Translations under genes and position numbers: made by a program | NCBI GenBank assembly: GCA_025923975.1 | Contig: JAICEV010000080.1 | Span: 1 to 11,127 of the forward strand | Direction: 5' to 3' | Length of the DNA: 11,127 nucleotides | DNA from: Propionibacteriaceae bacterium | GTDB lineage: Bacteria; Actinomycetota; Actinomycetes; Propionibacteriales; Propionibacteriaceae | Part shown: positions 1-6,242 of the stretch, one piece after another | Layout: every line of letters starts with the position of its first letter | Numbering within the stretch: the first letter of the stretch is position 1 | The notes under the pieces: generated by a model | Databases searched by the model: none | What the model was told of the DNA's origin: nothing | The model's input: only the letters and a program-made list of their open reading frames with translations

Positions 1-975
1 AACACCGTGCTGCTCGGTGCCTTGTTCCTGGTCGCGCTTTGGGCGATGGTGGGTACGCCGGTCGGGCGGCCCTGGGACGCGATGATGCTAGCCGCGTCCC
101 CATGCGTGGCCGCGGCTGCCTTGATCAATTGGGACATGCTGCCGGTGGCCCTGACTGCGCTTGCCATGGCTTGCTGGTCCGGACGCCGGCCTGGTCTGAC
201 CGGGGTCATGCTAGGGCTTGGCGCGGCGGCCAAGCTGTATCCGGCACTCATACTTGGGCCGCTCTTCCTACTCTGCCTGCGAGCCAGGAGGATGGGCGAC
301 TTCGTGGTGACTTTGTCGACCTTCCTGGTGAGCTGGGGCTTGGTCAACCTTCCAGTGCTGCTGCTCGCCCCCGATGCGTGGCGCAGCTTCTGGCAGTTCA
401 ACACTGAGCGCGGCGGTGACTTGGGATCGATCTGGTACGTGCTCTCCTTGGCTGGCCGCCAGGTCCCGTATCTCAATTGGGTCAGCGCGGGACTCTTTGC
501 TCTGTGCTGCCTCGGTATCTTGGTCTTGATCTTGAGCGCACCTCGCCGACCGCGGTTCGGCGCGATGGCTTTCTTGGTCGTTGCCGCATTCTTGATGACC
601 AACAAGGTCTATTCACCGCAGTATGTGCTCTGGTTGCTACCGCTGATGATCTTGGCGCGACCGAAATGGCGGGACTGGTTGATCTTCACCGCCGGCGAGC
701 TGATCTACTTCGTCGCCATCTGGTGGCACCTCGGCGGCTACCTGACACCTGGAGACAACTCACCCGATCGGATCTACTGGTTCTCAGTCCTGATCAGGCT
801 CTGCACCCAAAGCTGGGTTGTGATCATGGTTGTCCGAGATGCGCTGCGGCCGGAGCAGGATCCGGTACGCCGTGATGGGGTCGACGATCCGGCCGGGGGC
901 GTACTCGATGAGGCGCCGGATGCCCGCTGGTTCCAGGTGCTCACCGGAACCACGGTCCCGAGACGGAATGCCTAA
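1..975 (+). CDS. GT87/DUF2029-type polytopic membrane glycosyltransferase, 5' partial
   Basis: The frame is open from base 1, so the N-terminus lies outside the window. The GTG at base 7 is the first start codon in frame but is probably internal, because family members are usually 400 residues or more and 322 are seen from it. The visible part is a string of hydrophobic segments. Counted from the base-7 codon, it carries NWDMLP (41-46), AAAKLYPALILGP (73-85) and TNKVYSPQYVLWLLP (198-212), which are typical of actinobacterial GT87/DUF2029 proteins. Characterised GT87 members (for example PimE of mycobacteria) are polyprenol-phosphate-mannose-dependent mannosyltransferases of the GT-C fold acting at the outer face of the membrane; the acceptor here is unknown. 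A soluble, charged tail of about 45 residues ends the protein. The stop overlaps the next start (TAATG), so translation is probably coupled. Confidence 0.75.
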   Translation, partial: NTVLLGALFLVALWAMVGTPVGRPWDAMMLAASPCVAAAALINWDMLPVALTALAMACWSGRRPGLTGVMLGLGAAAKLYPALILGPLFLLCLRARRMGDFVVTLSTFLVSWGLVNLPVLLLAPDAWRSFWQFNTERGGDLGSIWYVLSLAGRQVPYLNWVSAGLFALCCLGILVLILSAPRRPRFGAMAFLVVAAFLMTNKVYSPQYVLWLLPLMILARPKWRDWLIFTAGELIYFVAIWWHLGGYLTPGDNSPDRIYWFSVLIRLCTQSWVVIMVVRDALRPEQDPVRRDGVDDPAGGVLDEAPDARWFQVLTGTTVPRRNA

Positions 976-2147
976 TGCTGCAAGACGTCGCCCGGTCAGC
1001 AGCCCCACCAGCTGAGTACACCTCATCGTCCCCAGGGCGGACCGTCATCCAGGCCTGGCTGGCCAGCCGGGGCATGATCGCGGCGGTCGCCCTCGTCCTG
1101 GCCGTCGTGCAACATCGAAGCCTCACCCACATGGTGACCAACTGGGATGTGCAGCTCCTCGCCAAGCTCGCCGCCGACGGGTACTTCGGTGATCCCGCCG
1201 GCACCTTGATGGCTTTCTTCCCCGGTTTGCCGGTGATCTTTTGGCTGTTCACTCAATTGGGAGTGCCAGTCGCGATTACGGGTGTGGTGCTCTCCCTAGT
1301 CTGCTCAGCCATCGCCGCTGCGGCGCTCTATCGGCTTGGAGGCACCTGGGCGGCGGTAGCGTGGCTGTTCGCCCCGACCGCCGTCTTTACCGTGGTGCCG
1401 TATACCGAATCCCTTTTTTGCGCCGCGGCCTTCTGGGCTTGGGAGCGAGCCCGCTCCGACCGCTGGCTGGCTGCCACCGTGCTCACGGCAATCGCCTGCA
1501 CGCTACGAGTGTCCGGCCTCTTCCTGATCTGCGCACTGTTGGTGATGATCATCACTGACAGGAAGCCCACCGCGGCCAAACTGCGCCGAGGGGCACTGAT
1601 GCTGATCCCGGCATCGGTGATCGTGGCCTACGCGACATATTTATATGCCCTCACTGAAAGCTGGGCGGCCTGGTATCACGCGCAGACGAGGGGTTGGGTA
1701 CGCGAGCTGACCTGGCCCTGGGAATCCTTCCTGAACACGATTCCGGCCGTCATCCCCGGCGCGTACCCCAATCATCCGTGGTGGGCCGCGGTGTTCCGGG
1801 GCGAAATGATATCGATGGCCGTAGGCATTGCAGTGACCATCTGGTGCATCGTCGTCAGCTTGCGCGCGAGGAGGTCGCCGAACGGGTCTGACCGGACGAT
1901 GTGGGGCGAGGCCACCTGGGTCGGAATGCAGGTGCTCGCCTTTTCTATGTCGTATTGGTTCTTCTCAGTCAACCGCGCCACATTGCTCTGGTTTCCCCTG
2001 TGGATCATGCTTGGCCGCTGGGTGGCAGGACCTAGCAGAATTTCTCCGCCTGTTCATCGGCTCCTTGTGGCGGCTGCATTCACTGTCGAAATTGTGCTCA
2101 TGCTGTGGTGGAGCTGGTTGTTCTTCACCGGGCACTGGGCCAGCTAA
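975..2147 (+). CDS. PIG-V-like (GT-C) membrane mannosyltransferase
   Basis: A 390-residue polytopic membrane protein. The ATG shares one base with the upstream stop, so the two glycosyltransferases form a coupled pair. Diagnostic stretches are TNWDVQ (55-60), the first-loop Trp-Asp expected of GT-C enzymes; AFFPGLP (80-86); PTAVFTVVPYTESLF (134-148), the PIG-V proline/tyrosine-glutamate signature; LRVSGL (177-182); and a late SVNRATLLWFPLW segment (331-343). PIG-V is the eukaryotic GPI mannosyltransferase II. Bacterial homologues are thought to use polyprenyl-phosphate-linked sugars, but acceptor and product are not established for this type. By context the pair may modify one lipid or protein glycan on the outer membrane leaflet; that is inference. 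The fold family is fairly certain, the substrate is not. Confidence 0.75.
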   Translation: MLQDVARSAAPPAEYTSSSPGRTVIQAWLASRGMIAAVALVLAVVQHRSLTHMVTNWDVQLLAKLAADGYFGDPAGTLMAFFPGLPVIFWLFTQLGVPVAITGVVLSLVCSAIAAAALYRLGGTWAAVAWLFAPTAVFTVVPYTESLFCAAAFWAWERARSDRWLAATVLTAIACTLRVSGLFLICALLVMIITDRKPTAAKLRRGALMLIPASVIVAYATYLYALTESWAAWYHAQTRGWVRELTWPWESFLNTIPAVIPGAYPNHPWWAAVFRGEMISMAVGIAVTIWCIVVSLRARRSPNGSDRTMWGEATWVGMQVLAFSMSYWFFSVNRATLLWFPLWIMLGRWVAGPSRISPPVHRLLVAAAFTVEIVLMLWWSWLFFTGHWAS

Positions 2148-2290
2148 ATCTATTTCTGAGATCACTCGAAATTCCGACGCGCTTGCGTTTCATCACCTAG
2201 GCTGACCCGAGGTGACTCGGTCGGGGGACAAGTGACCTGTGGGGGCCCCTGCCCGGGACTTTGATCATTTAAGTCTCTTAAAGGGGAATC
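2148..2290 (+). promoter_or_regulatory. Leader region of the SOD gene with hairpin and palindrome
   Basis: This 143-nt gap separates the mannosyltransferase stop from the SOD-like gene. It holds an imperfect hairpin at 2204-2222 (GACCCGAG / CTCGGTC, one bulged base) without a U tract, a possible weak terminator; the self-complementary octamer GGGGCCCC at 2242-2249; and a perfect 6-3-6 palindrome TTTAAG-TCT-CTTAAA at 2268-2282 in an AT-rich patch directly before the Shine-Dalgarno AAGGGGAA (2281-2288). No convincing -35/-10 pair was found. The box TAGGCT at 2198-2203 fits the actinobacterial TANNNT form but has no partner. Confidence 0.4.
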
Positions 2291-2875
2291 GTGGCCCGCT
2301 ACCGCAAGCCGGCAATTGCTGCCCTGGCTGCATCAGCTCTTCTTCTCACTCCCACCGCCGCTTACGCCGATCACAATCATCGCGGCGTTAGCGCGAGCTC
2401 CGATGACGACATGAGCTGGGGATACTTCAGCGGCAAGCTGACCGACTTCACTACCACCAGTCCTGATGTGTTCAAGGACGCCAGAGCATCGGCGGTCATG
2501 ATCGGCATGGACGGCAGAAGCTTCTTTAGGCTTCGTGTCAGCGGGGTCCACGCCAAGGGGACCTACGGTGTGCATTTGCACCAAGGGCCATGTGATGCCG
2601 ACAATCCGGGACCTCCGGACGGGGCAGGACCTCACTACAACGTCAGCTGGGAGTCCATCGAAGGACTCTCAGGCCCGAACATCAAAAAGACTGAGGTTTG
2701 GCTGGACCTCGATGTGGATTCAGAAGGAGATGCACGGTCAACAGCGACGGTGTCCTTCATCCCGGAGGGCAAGCGGTCAATCGTGCTTCACGCTCTGGGG
2801 ACTGACCCTGTGACCGGTTCGGCCGGAGCTCGCCTAGCCTGCCTACCGTTCAACATTAAGGTTTACGGCAACTAG
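2291..2875 (+). CDS. Secreted superoxide dismutase-family protein, copper ligands kept, zinc ligands lost
   Basis: A 194-residue protein starting at GTG with a good AAGGGGAA ribosome binding site. A Sec signal peptide covers residues 1-26 (basic start, Ala/Leu core, AYA before Asp27), so the mature protein is exported. No lipobox is present. The Cu/Zn-SOD core is recognisable: GVHLH (93-97), GAGPHYN (111-117), IVLHA (164-168) and GSAGARLAC (176-184). These supply four histidines equivalent to the copper ligands (His95, His97, His115, His167), the guiding arginine (Arg181) and the disulfide cysteines (Cys101, Cys184). The loop after His115 has no further histidine, so the two extra zinc-ligand histidines of the classical enzyme are missing. 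Copper-only SODs are known (Mycobacterium tuberculosis SodC, Candida SOD5), so activity on extracellular superoxide is plausible but unproven. A copper-binding or structural role is the alternative. Confidence 0.75.
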   Translation: MARYRKPAIAALAASALLLTPTAAYADHNHRGVSASSDDDMSWGYFSGKLTDFTTTSPDVFKDARASAVMIGMDGRSFFRLRVSGVHAKGTYGVHLHQGPCDADNPGPPDGAGPHYNVSWESIEGLSGPNIKKTEVWLDLDVDSEGDARSTATVSFIPEGKRSIVLHALGTDPVTGSAGARLACLPFNIKVYGN

Positions 2876-2891
2876 TTAGCTCAACCAATCA

Positions 2892-2935
2892 CCACCCAGT
2901 CGGCTGGGGCGCGCCCTATTACGCTGACTGGGTGG
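2892..2935. repeat. 10-bp perfect inverted repeat overlapping the phosphatase start
   Basis: CCACCCAGTC (2892-2901) is exactly complementary to GACTGGGTGG (2926-2935); three further inner pairs (one G-T) extend the stem to 13. The interior holds the self-complementary GGGCGCGCCC (2907-2916). The right arm covers the GTG start at 2932 and overlaps a TACGCT -10-like box. It could act as an operator, as a terminator without U tract for the SOD gene, or as an RNA stem hiding the phosphatase start if transcription reads through. Confidence 0.55.
2920..2925 (+). promoter_or_regulatory. -10-like TACGCT, probable leaderless promoter of the phosphatase gene
   Basis: TACGCT lies exactly 6 nt before the GTG at 2932, the spacing expected when transcription begins at the start codon. 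No clear -35 hexamer is visible. This supports the GTG start over the ATG at 2941, although GGTGGA at 2931-2936 could weakly serve the ATG. Confidence 0.4.
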
Positions 2936-3729
2936 AACGGATGTGGATCGACCTCGACGGCTTGGCCAATATGCGCGACGTCGGGGGGATCCCGACCACA
3001 GATGGCGGCAAAATCATTCCTGGTCGACTGCTGCGGTCCGATAATCTGCAGACGCTCACTGCCTCCGACGTGGATCAGCTGCTGGGGCTGGGCCTGACGG
3101 ATGTCATCGACCTGCGCAGCGATTATGAGGCCGTTCGGGAGGGCCCCGGTCCGCTGACCAAGGCAGATGTACGGATCTACCAGTTCTCATTCTTTCGGGA
3201 ATGGGAGATCGGTGTTGGCGAGGCCAAGCCCGACGTACGCCCAGAAGTGCTGCCTGAAGAGGCATTGCCCTGGATCGACCTCGAACCCAGTGTCCAACTG
3301 GACAACGCGGTCGCCTCGGTCTACTTCTCTTACCTGGTAGATCGGCCGGATTCGGTGCTGTCCGCGCTGCGCGCGATCGCCCAGGCACCAGGTGCGGCGC
3401 TGGTGCACTGTGCCGCAGGCAAGGACCGGACCGGCACTCTCATCGCCCTCGCCCTGTCGGTGGCGGACGCCGAACGCCAAGCCATCATCGATGACTACGT
3501 CGCAAGCTCGGAGCGTGTCGAGGGCATCGTCAATCGGCTACTGTCCTCGACGACATACGCCGACAATCTCCAGGGCCGGCCCGTCTCCTCACACATCAGT
3601 CACCCCGACACCATGATCAGCTTCTTGCGGCACATTGACGAGACCTTCGGGACCGTGGAGCAAATGTTGATCAAGATGGGGTGGACCGCCGAGGACACCG
3701 ATCAGCTACGCGCCAAGCTGCGCAGCTGA
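2932..3729 (+). CDS. PtpB-type protein-tyrosine (dual-specificity/lipid) phosphatase
   Basis: A 265-residue cytoplasmic protein without signal peptide. The phosphatase P-loop HCAAGKDRTG is at 159-168, giving nucleophile Cys160 and phosphate-binding Arg166. The Lys-Asp in the loop is typical of the Mycobacterium PtpB / Listeria LipA family, which hydrolyses phosphotyrosine and, in some members, phosphoserine/threonine or phosphoinositides. The N-terminal NMRDVGG (13-19) and RLLRSDNL (32-39) plus the strand VIDLRSDYE (58-66) are the other family landmarks. Length matches the family. Start: GTG 2932 is preferred because of the leaderless spacing; ATG 2941 would remove only three residues. The stop faces the racemase-like gene, 53 nt away, across a dyad. 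The physiological substrate cannot be read from the sequence. Confidence 0.85.
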   Translation: MERMWIDLDGLANMRDVGGIPTTDGGKIIPGRLLRSDNLQTLTASDVDQLLGLGLTDVIDLRSDYEAVREGPGPLTKADVRIYQFSFFREWEIGVGEAKPDVRPEVLPEEALPWIDLEPSVQLDNAVASVYFSYLVDRPDSVLSALRAIAQAPGAALVHCAAGKDRTGTLIALALSVADAERQAIIDDYVASSERVEGIVNRLLSSTTYADNLQGRPVSSHISHPDTMISFLRHIDETFGTVEQMLIKMGWTAEDTDQLRAKLRS

Positions 3730-3732
3730 GTC

Positions 3733-3772
3733 GTCAGCGTCCAGGGTCGCTCAGGCGACCACCCGCGCTGAC
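3733..3772. terminator. Convergent two-tier hairpin between phosphatase and racemase-like genes
   Basis: The outer stem GTCAGCG (3733-3739) / CGCTGAC (3766-3772) and the inner stem GGTCGC-TCAG-GCGACC (3745-3760) are both perfect. The structure sits 3 nt after the plus-strand stop and 10 nt after the minus-strand stop, so it can serve both transcripts. There is no U tract on either side, common for actinobacterial terminators. The outer arms and flank resemble the larger repeat at 7283-7338. Confidence 0.65.
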
Positions 3773-3782
3773 AAGTCGGAGT

Positions 3783-4838
3783 TTAGGTCCAAGCGACACA
3801 GTCGACGGTCGCCGTTGTCAGCCGCAACTCGACCGGAATCTCCTGTCCGATCCGTGGCGGTTTCTCCTTGGCCGGCAGGAACACTTGACTTGACTGCATG
3901 TGAGGCGGCTCAAGGAACCAGCGTTTCTTGCCATTGATCGTGTACGGGCTGAGGGCCAGCCCAGCAGCCGCGAGTGAGCCGGTGGCGAAGGCGATCGCTC
4001 GATGCCGCACCGTCTTGGCCGATGTCGGGGCCTCCATGCCGATGCCGTGAGATGTGCCGCCGGCCACTACCACGATCCAGCCGTCGGCCGGACAGACCCG
4101 CTGCCGATACCCGGCTCGCTCGCCGCGCTTGATCTCGTGCACGTCCAGTACAGTCGCCGTGGTGGTACGCGAGGTCTTGTCCCCCAGCCAGAGCCGGGTA
4201 CCGACCCGTTGCCGAACCGGAACCGGATCGCCGTCTGCTCCGCCCAGCTGGCGCGCCAGCCCAACCGTCTCCTCGGAGGGCAGGTGGGAGAACCACAGGC
4301 TGCCCGGAGCTACCCCAAGCGCTGCCCGAGCGAGCCGCTCGGCTTCGGCGTAACGACCATCGACGTGCAGCGGCAGGTGGATAGTCCAACCCTCAAATCG
4401 GACACCAGGAAGAAGATCTGCAGCCCGGCCAAGATCATTCTGCGAGATCCCGTGACGTTGCATGGAGGTAAGCACCTCGACCAGCACCCGCGGCCGATCA
4501 CCGCGGGCTGCAAGCAGTTTCAGATCCTCGAGCCGGGACACGGTAGAGATCACCGAAGGCTCTTCAGTCAGTTCTCTGGCGAGCTGACTGGAGGAATCCC
4601 AGGGGTTCAAGATCACTACATCACCTGGGAACGCCTCGCGTACGACGGCAACCTCGGACGGGAGGCCGACCCCAACCGTGTCCGCGCCGAGAATCGCGGA
4701 CTCCTCGGCCAGCCGGCGCAGCCCAAATCCGTAACCATTGCCCTTGATCACTGGGACGATTCCGGGCGCGGCGCCTGCCACGGTCCGCAGATGCTCCCGC
4801 CAGCGTTCCCCGTCAAGCCGCAGCGTCACGCCGCTCAT
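3783..4838 (-). CDS. Alanine-racemase-like fold-type III PLP protein linked to femX
   Basis: A 351-residue protein. VPVIKGNGYGFG (28-39) is the alanine racemase PLP motif, with Lys32 as the Schiff-base lysine and Tyr36 as the phosphate-binding tyrosine. LTSMQRHG (123-130) matches the usual DTGMxRxG. RVGTRLWLG (211-219) supplies the arginine that contacts the PLP ring nitrogen. RGERAGY (238-244) provides Tyr244, equivalent to the second catalytic base (Tyr265 in Geobacillus Alr). The following GY(A/G)DG motif, which lines the substrate entrance, is replaced by GGTSHG (260-265). EPPHMQSSQVFLP (310-322) replaces the usual GRxxMDQ strand. The two-domain architecture is kept. It begins 22 nt after femX, so the two are probably cotranscribed. 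It may racemise an amino acid for the wall or use a different substrate. The housekeeping alr assignment is doubtful, so no symbol is given. Confidence 0.75.
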   Translation of the reverse strand: MSGVTLRLDGERWREHLRTVAGAAPGIVPVIKGNGYGFGLRRLAEESAILGADTVGVGLPSEVAVVREAFPGDVVILNPWDSSSQLARELTEEPSVISTVSRLEDLKLLAARGDRPRVLVEVLTSMQRHGISQNDLGRAADLLPGVRFEGWTIHLPLHVDGRYAEAERLARAALGVAPGSLWFSHLPSEETVGLARQLGGADGDPVPVRQRVGTRLWLGDKTSRTTTATVLDVHEIKRGERAGYRQRVCPADGWIVVVAGGTSHGIGMEAPTSAKTVRHRAIAFATGSLAAAGLALSPYTINGKKRWFLEPPHMQSSQVFLPAKEKPPRIGQEIPVELRLTTATVDCVAWT

Positions 4839-4860
4839 ATCGTCAACACCACAGCGCTCG

Positions 4861-5976
4861 TCACCGACGTTTCATGTAGAGATCGAAGGCCTTGTACAGC
4901 AGCGGATTGAGGGGGAGGTCCCATTCACCGAGGTATTCCACCGCCTCGCCTCCGGTACCGACCTTGAACTGGATGAGGCCCAGATGTGGGTCGTCGGATT
5001 CCAGCCCCTCGGTTATCCCGCGGAGGTCGTAGATCGTCGCGCCCGCCTCCAGCGCGTCGGTGATCATCTTCCACTGCACCGCATTCGATCCACGGACCTC
5101 TCGCTTGGCGGTCGAGCTGGCGCCGTAGGAGTACCAGGTGTGCTGGCCAACTCGCACCCATGTGGTCGCGGCAACCAAGTCCCCTTCGTGATGCGCGAGA
5201 TAAAGCCGAATGCGGTCGGGATCTTCAGCCAGCAGGGCGTCGAACATCGTCCGGAAATAGGACAGCGGCCGGGGCCTGAAATGATCACGCTCTGCGGTCT
5301 CGACGTAGAGCTGATGGAATACCGGGAGATCATCAACGGTCCCACGCTGCACGACGACCCCCGCCTTGGCGGCCTTCTTGATGTTGCGCCGCCACAGTTG
5401 ATTCATCCCGGCGAGCAGCTGATCAGGTGTCCGACCGGCGATCGGGAGTTGGAAGACGAATCGGGGCTGACCCGCCGCGAACCCCTCCTCATCCTCCGGC
5501 GCTCGCCAGCCGAGCTCGCGCAGCCGGTTGCGGGTGCGGGTGGTCTCGTGGTTTACCTGGTCCGGAATTGCCTCGCTCAGCCGCGTCACCCGCTCGTCCG
5601 AGATCGCGGCCTTGATCGTTTCTGCGCTCCAGCGCCGGGCGACCGCGGTCGCACCGATCCTTACGCCGAACGCACCAGCCGACCGCACATGATCAGCTAG
5701 CGGCTTCAGCCATTCGCCAATGTCTGGAGTAGTCCAGTCGATCACCGGGCCCTCGGGCAGGTAGGCGAGATACTTCTTGATCTTGGGAAGCTGCCGGTAG
5801 AGCACCAGTCCGGCGCCGACAGGTCCGTCCTGGCCGTTGAACCAGCCGACCGACTCGCTCCGCCATTCATTCTTGACCTGCCCCCATGCTGGCGTCTGGA
5901 GGAAGCTCACCGAGGGCTGGGCAGCATTGAACTCCCGATGCTGATCGGCCTCGATGGTCCGTACCGAAAGAGCCAC
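4861..5976 (-). CDS. femX: FemABX-family peptidoglycan bridge aminoacyltransferase
   Basis: A 371-residue protein of the FemABX family, which adds the first interpeptide-bridge amino acid from an aminoacyl-tRNA to the stem peptide of lipid II on the cytoplasmic face of the membrane. Family hallmarks are SVSFLQTPAWGQVK (22-35), YLAYLPEGPVIDW (69-81), MNQLWRRNIKKAAKAGV (191-207), SYGASSTAKREVRGSNAVQW (283-302), YDLRGITE (316-323) and the C-terminal QFKVGTGGEAVEYLGEWDLP (336-355). Two tandem GNAT-like domains are expected. The long coiled-coil arm of staphylococcal FemA is not evident. The GTG start is supported by the family N-terminus and by a TACATT box 7 nt upstream with no Shine-Dalgarno. 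The added residue (Gly in actinomycetes with LL-DAP-Gly walls, otherwise Ala or Ser) cannot be deduced. Confidence 0.9.
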   Translation of the reverse strand: MALSVRTIEADQHREFNAAQPSVSFLQTPAWGQVKNEWRSESVGWFNGQDGPVGAGLVLYRQLPKIKKYLAYLPEGPVIDWTTPDIGEWLKPLADHVRSAGAFGVRIGATAVARRWSAETIKAAISDERVTRLSEAIPDQVNHETTRTRNRLRELGWRAPEDEEGFAAGQPRFVFQLPIAGRTPDQLLAGMNQLWRRNIKKAAKAGVVVQRGTVDDLPVFHQLYVETAERDHFRPRPLSYFRTMFDALLAEDPDRIRLYLAHHEGDLVAATTWVRVGQHTWYSYGASSTAKREVRGSNAVQWKMITDALEAGATIYDLRGITEGLESDDPHLGLIQFKVGTGGEAVEYLGEWDLPLNPLLYKAFDLYMKRR

Positions 5977-5983
5977 AGGTGAG

Positions 5984-5989
5984 AATGTA
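5984..5989 (-). promoter_or_regulatory. -10-like TACATT, probable leaderless promoter of femX
   Basis: On the minus strand TACATT is separated by 7 nt from the GTG at 5976. No Shine-Dalgarno precedes that codon, so transcription may begin at the start codon. A good -35 hexamer is not seen. Readthrough from the lectin gene could also supply femX. Confidence 0.45.
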
Positions 5990-6200
5990 GTACCGCATTC
6001 GGCGGGTCGCTTGCGATCTGGGAGCCTGACCGGACCTCGGAATCATCACCGAAAGCCACACTTTGGTTGCAGTCGTTCAAGTTTCGCACTAAAAGCTTGA
6101 CAGGCGAGTACGGTTCACTTGGGGTTTGATGCTGCCCGGAATAGGCCAAACGCATCGGCCGGTCCCGTGTTTCCCCGCGCGGGTAGGTCCCATCCCCTGT
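5990..6200 (-). other. Gene-free stretch between lectin 1 and femX
   Basis: Together with the hairpin at 6201-6239 this forms a 266-nt gap. No convincing coding frame is seen on either strand. It contains the distal arm of a 12-base inverted repeat (6135-6146), a self-complementary CCCGCGCGGG (6174-6183), and a plus-strand TTGACA at 6097-6102 that lacks a matching -10. A short near-repeat, ACCGAAAG(AG)CCACA, occurs at the femX start (5963-5976) and at 6048-6060. Confidence 0.5.
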
Positions 6201-6218
6201 GCGGACGCCTATTCCGGG
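6135..6218 (-). repeat. 12-base perfect inverted repeat that can compete with the lectin 1 hairpin
   Basis: Plus-strand CCCGGAATAGGC (6135-6146) and GCCTATTCCGGG (6207-6218) are exact reverse complements, 60 nt apart. The 6207-6218 copy is also one side of the two-tier hairpin at 6201-6239, so the two pairings exclude each other in a minus-strand transcript. Confidence 0.7.
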
Positions 6219-6239
6219 TTATCCCGGCACGGCGCCCGC
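6201..6239 (-). terminator. Two-tier hairpin just after the lectin 1 stop
   Basis: In minus-strand RNA a 9-bp outer stem (6231-6239 with 6201-6209, eight Watson-Crick pairs and one G-U) encloses a 5-bp stem CCGGG/CCCGG with an AUAA loop (6214-6227). In plus-strand RNA the G-U becomes an A-C mismatch, so the structure favours the lectin transcript. It begins 3 nt after the stop. No U tract follows. It is probably a U-less terminator or a 3'-end stabiliser, possibly switchable. Confidence 0.6.
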
Positions 6240-6242
6240 TGA

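Noticed and set aside
4002..4910. Long plus-strand open frame opposite the racemase-like gene
   Set aside because: It is antisense to a gene with clear family motifs, and its translation is low-complexity Pro/Arg-rich with no recognisable domain.
4738..5700. 320-codon plus-strand open frame opposite femX
   Set aside because: The minus strand encodes a full FemX with all motifs; the plus frame is a GC-rich shadow.
5963..6060. Short direct repeat ACCGAAAG(AG)CCACA around the femX start
   Set aside because: Thirteen bases with an indel is short enough to be chance, and it has no symmetric or promoter context.
6097..6102. TTGACA box on the plus strand as a promoter
   Set aside because: At 17 nt the -10 would be TGGGGT, and no plausible plus-strand gene follows.
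5977..6239. T-box or cyclic-di-AMP riboswitch in front of femX
   Set aside because: I looked for T-box and ydaO-type consensus patches in the minus strand and found none that fit.
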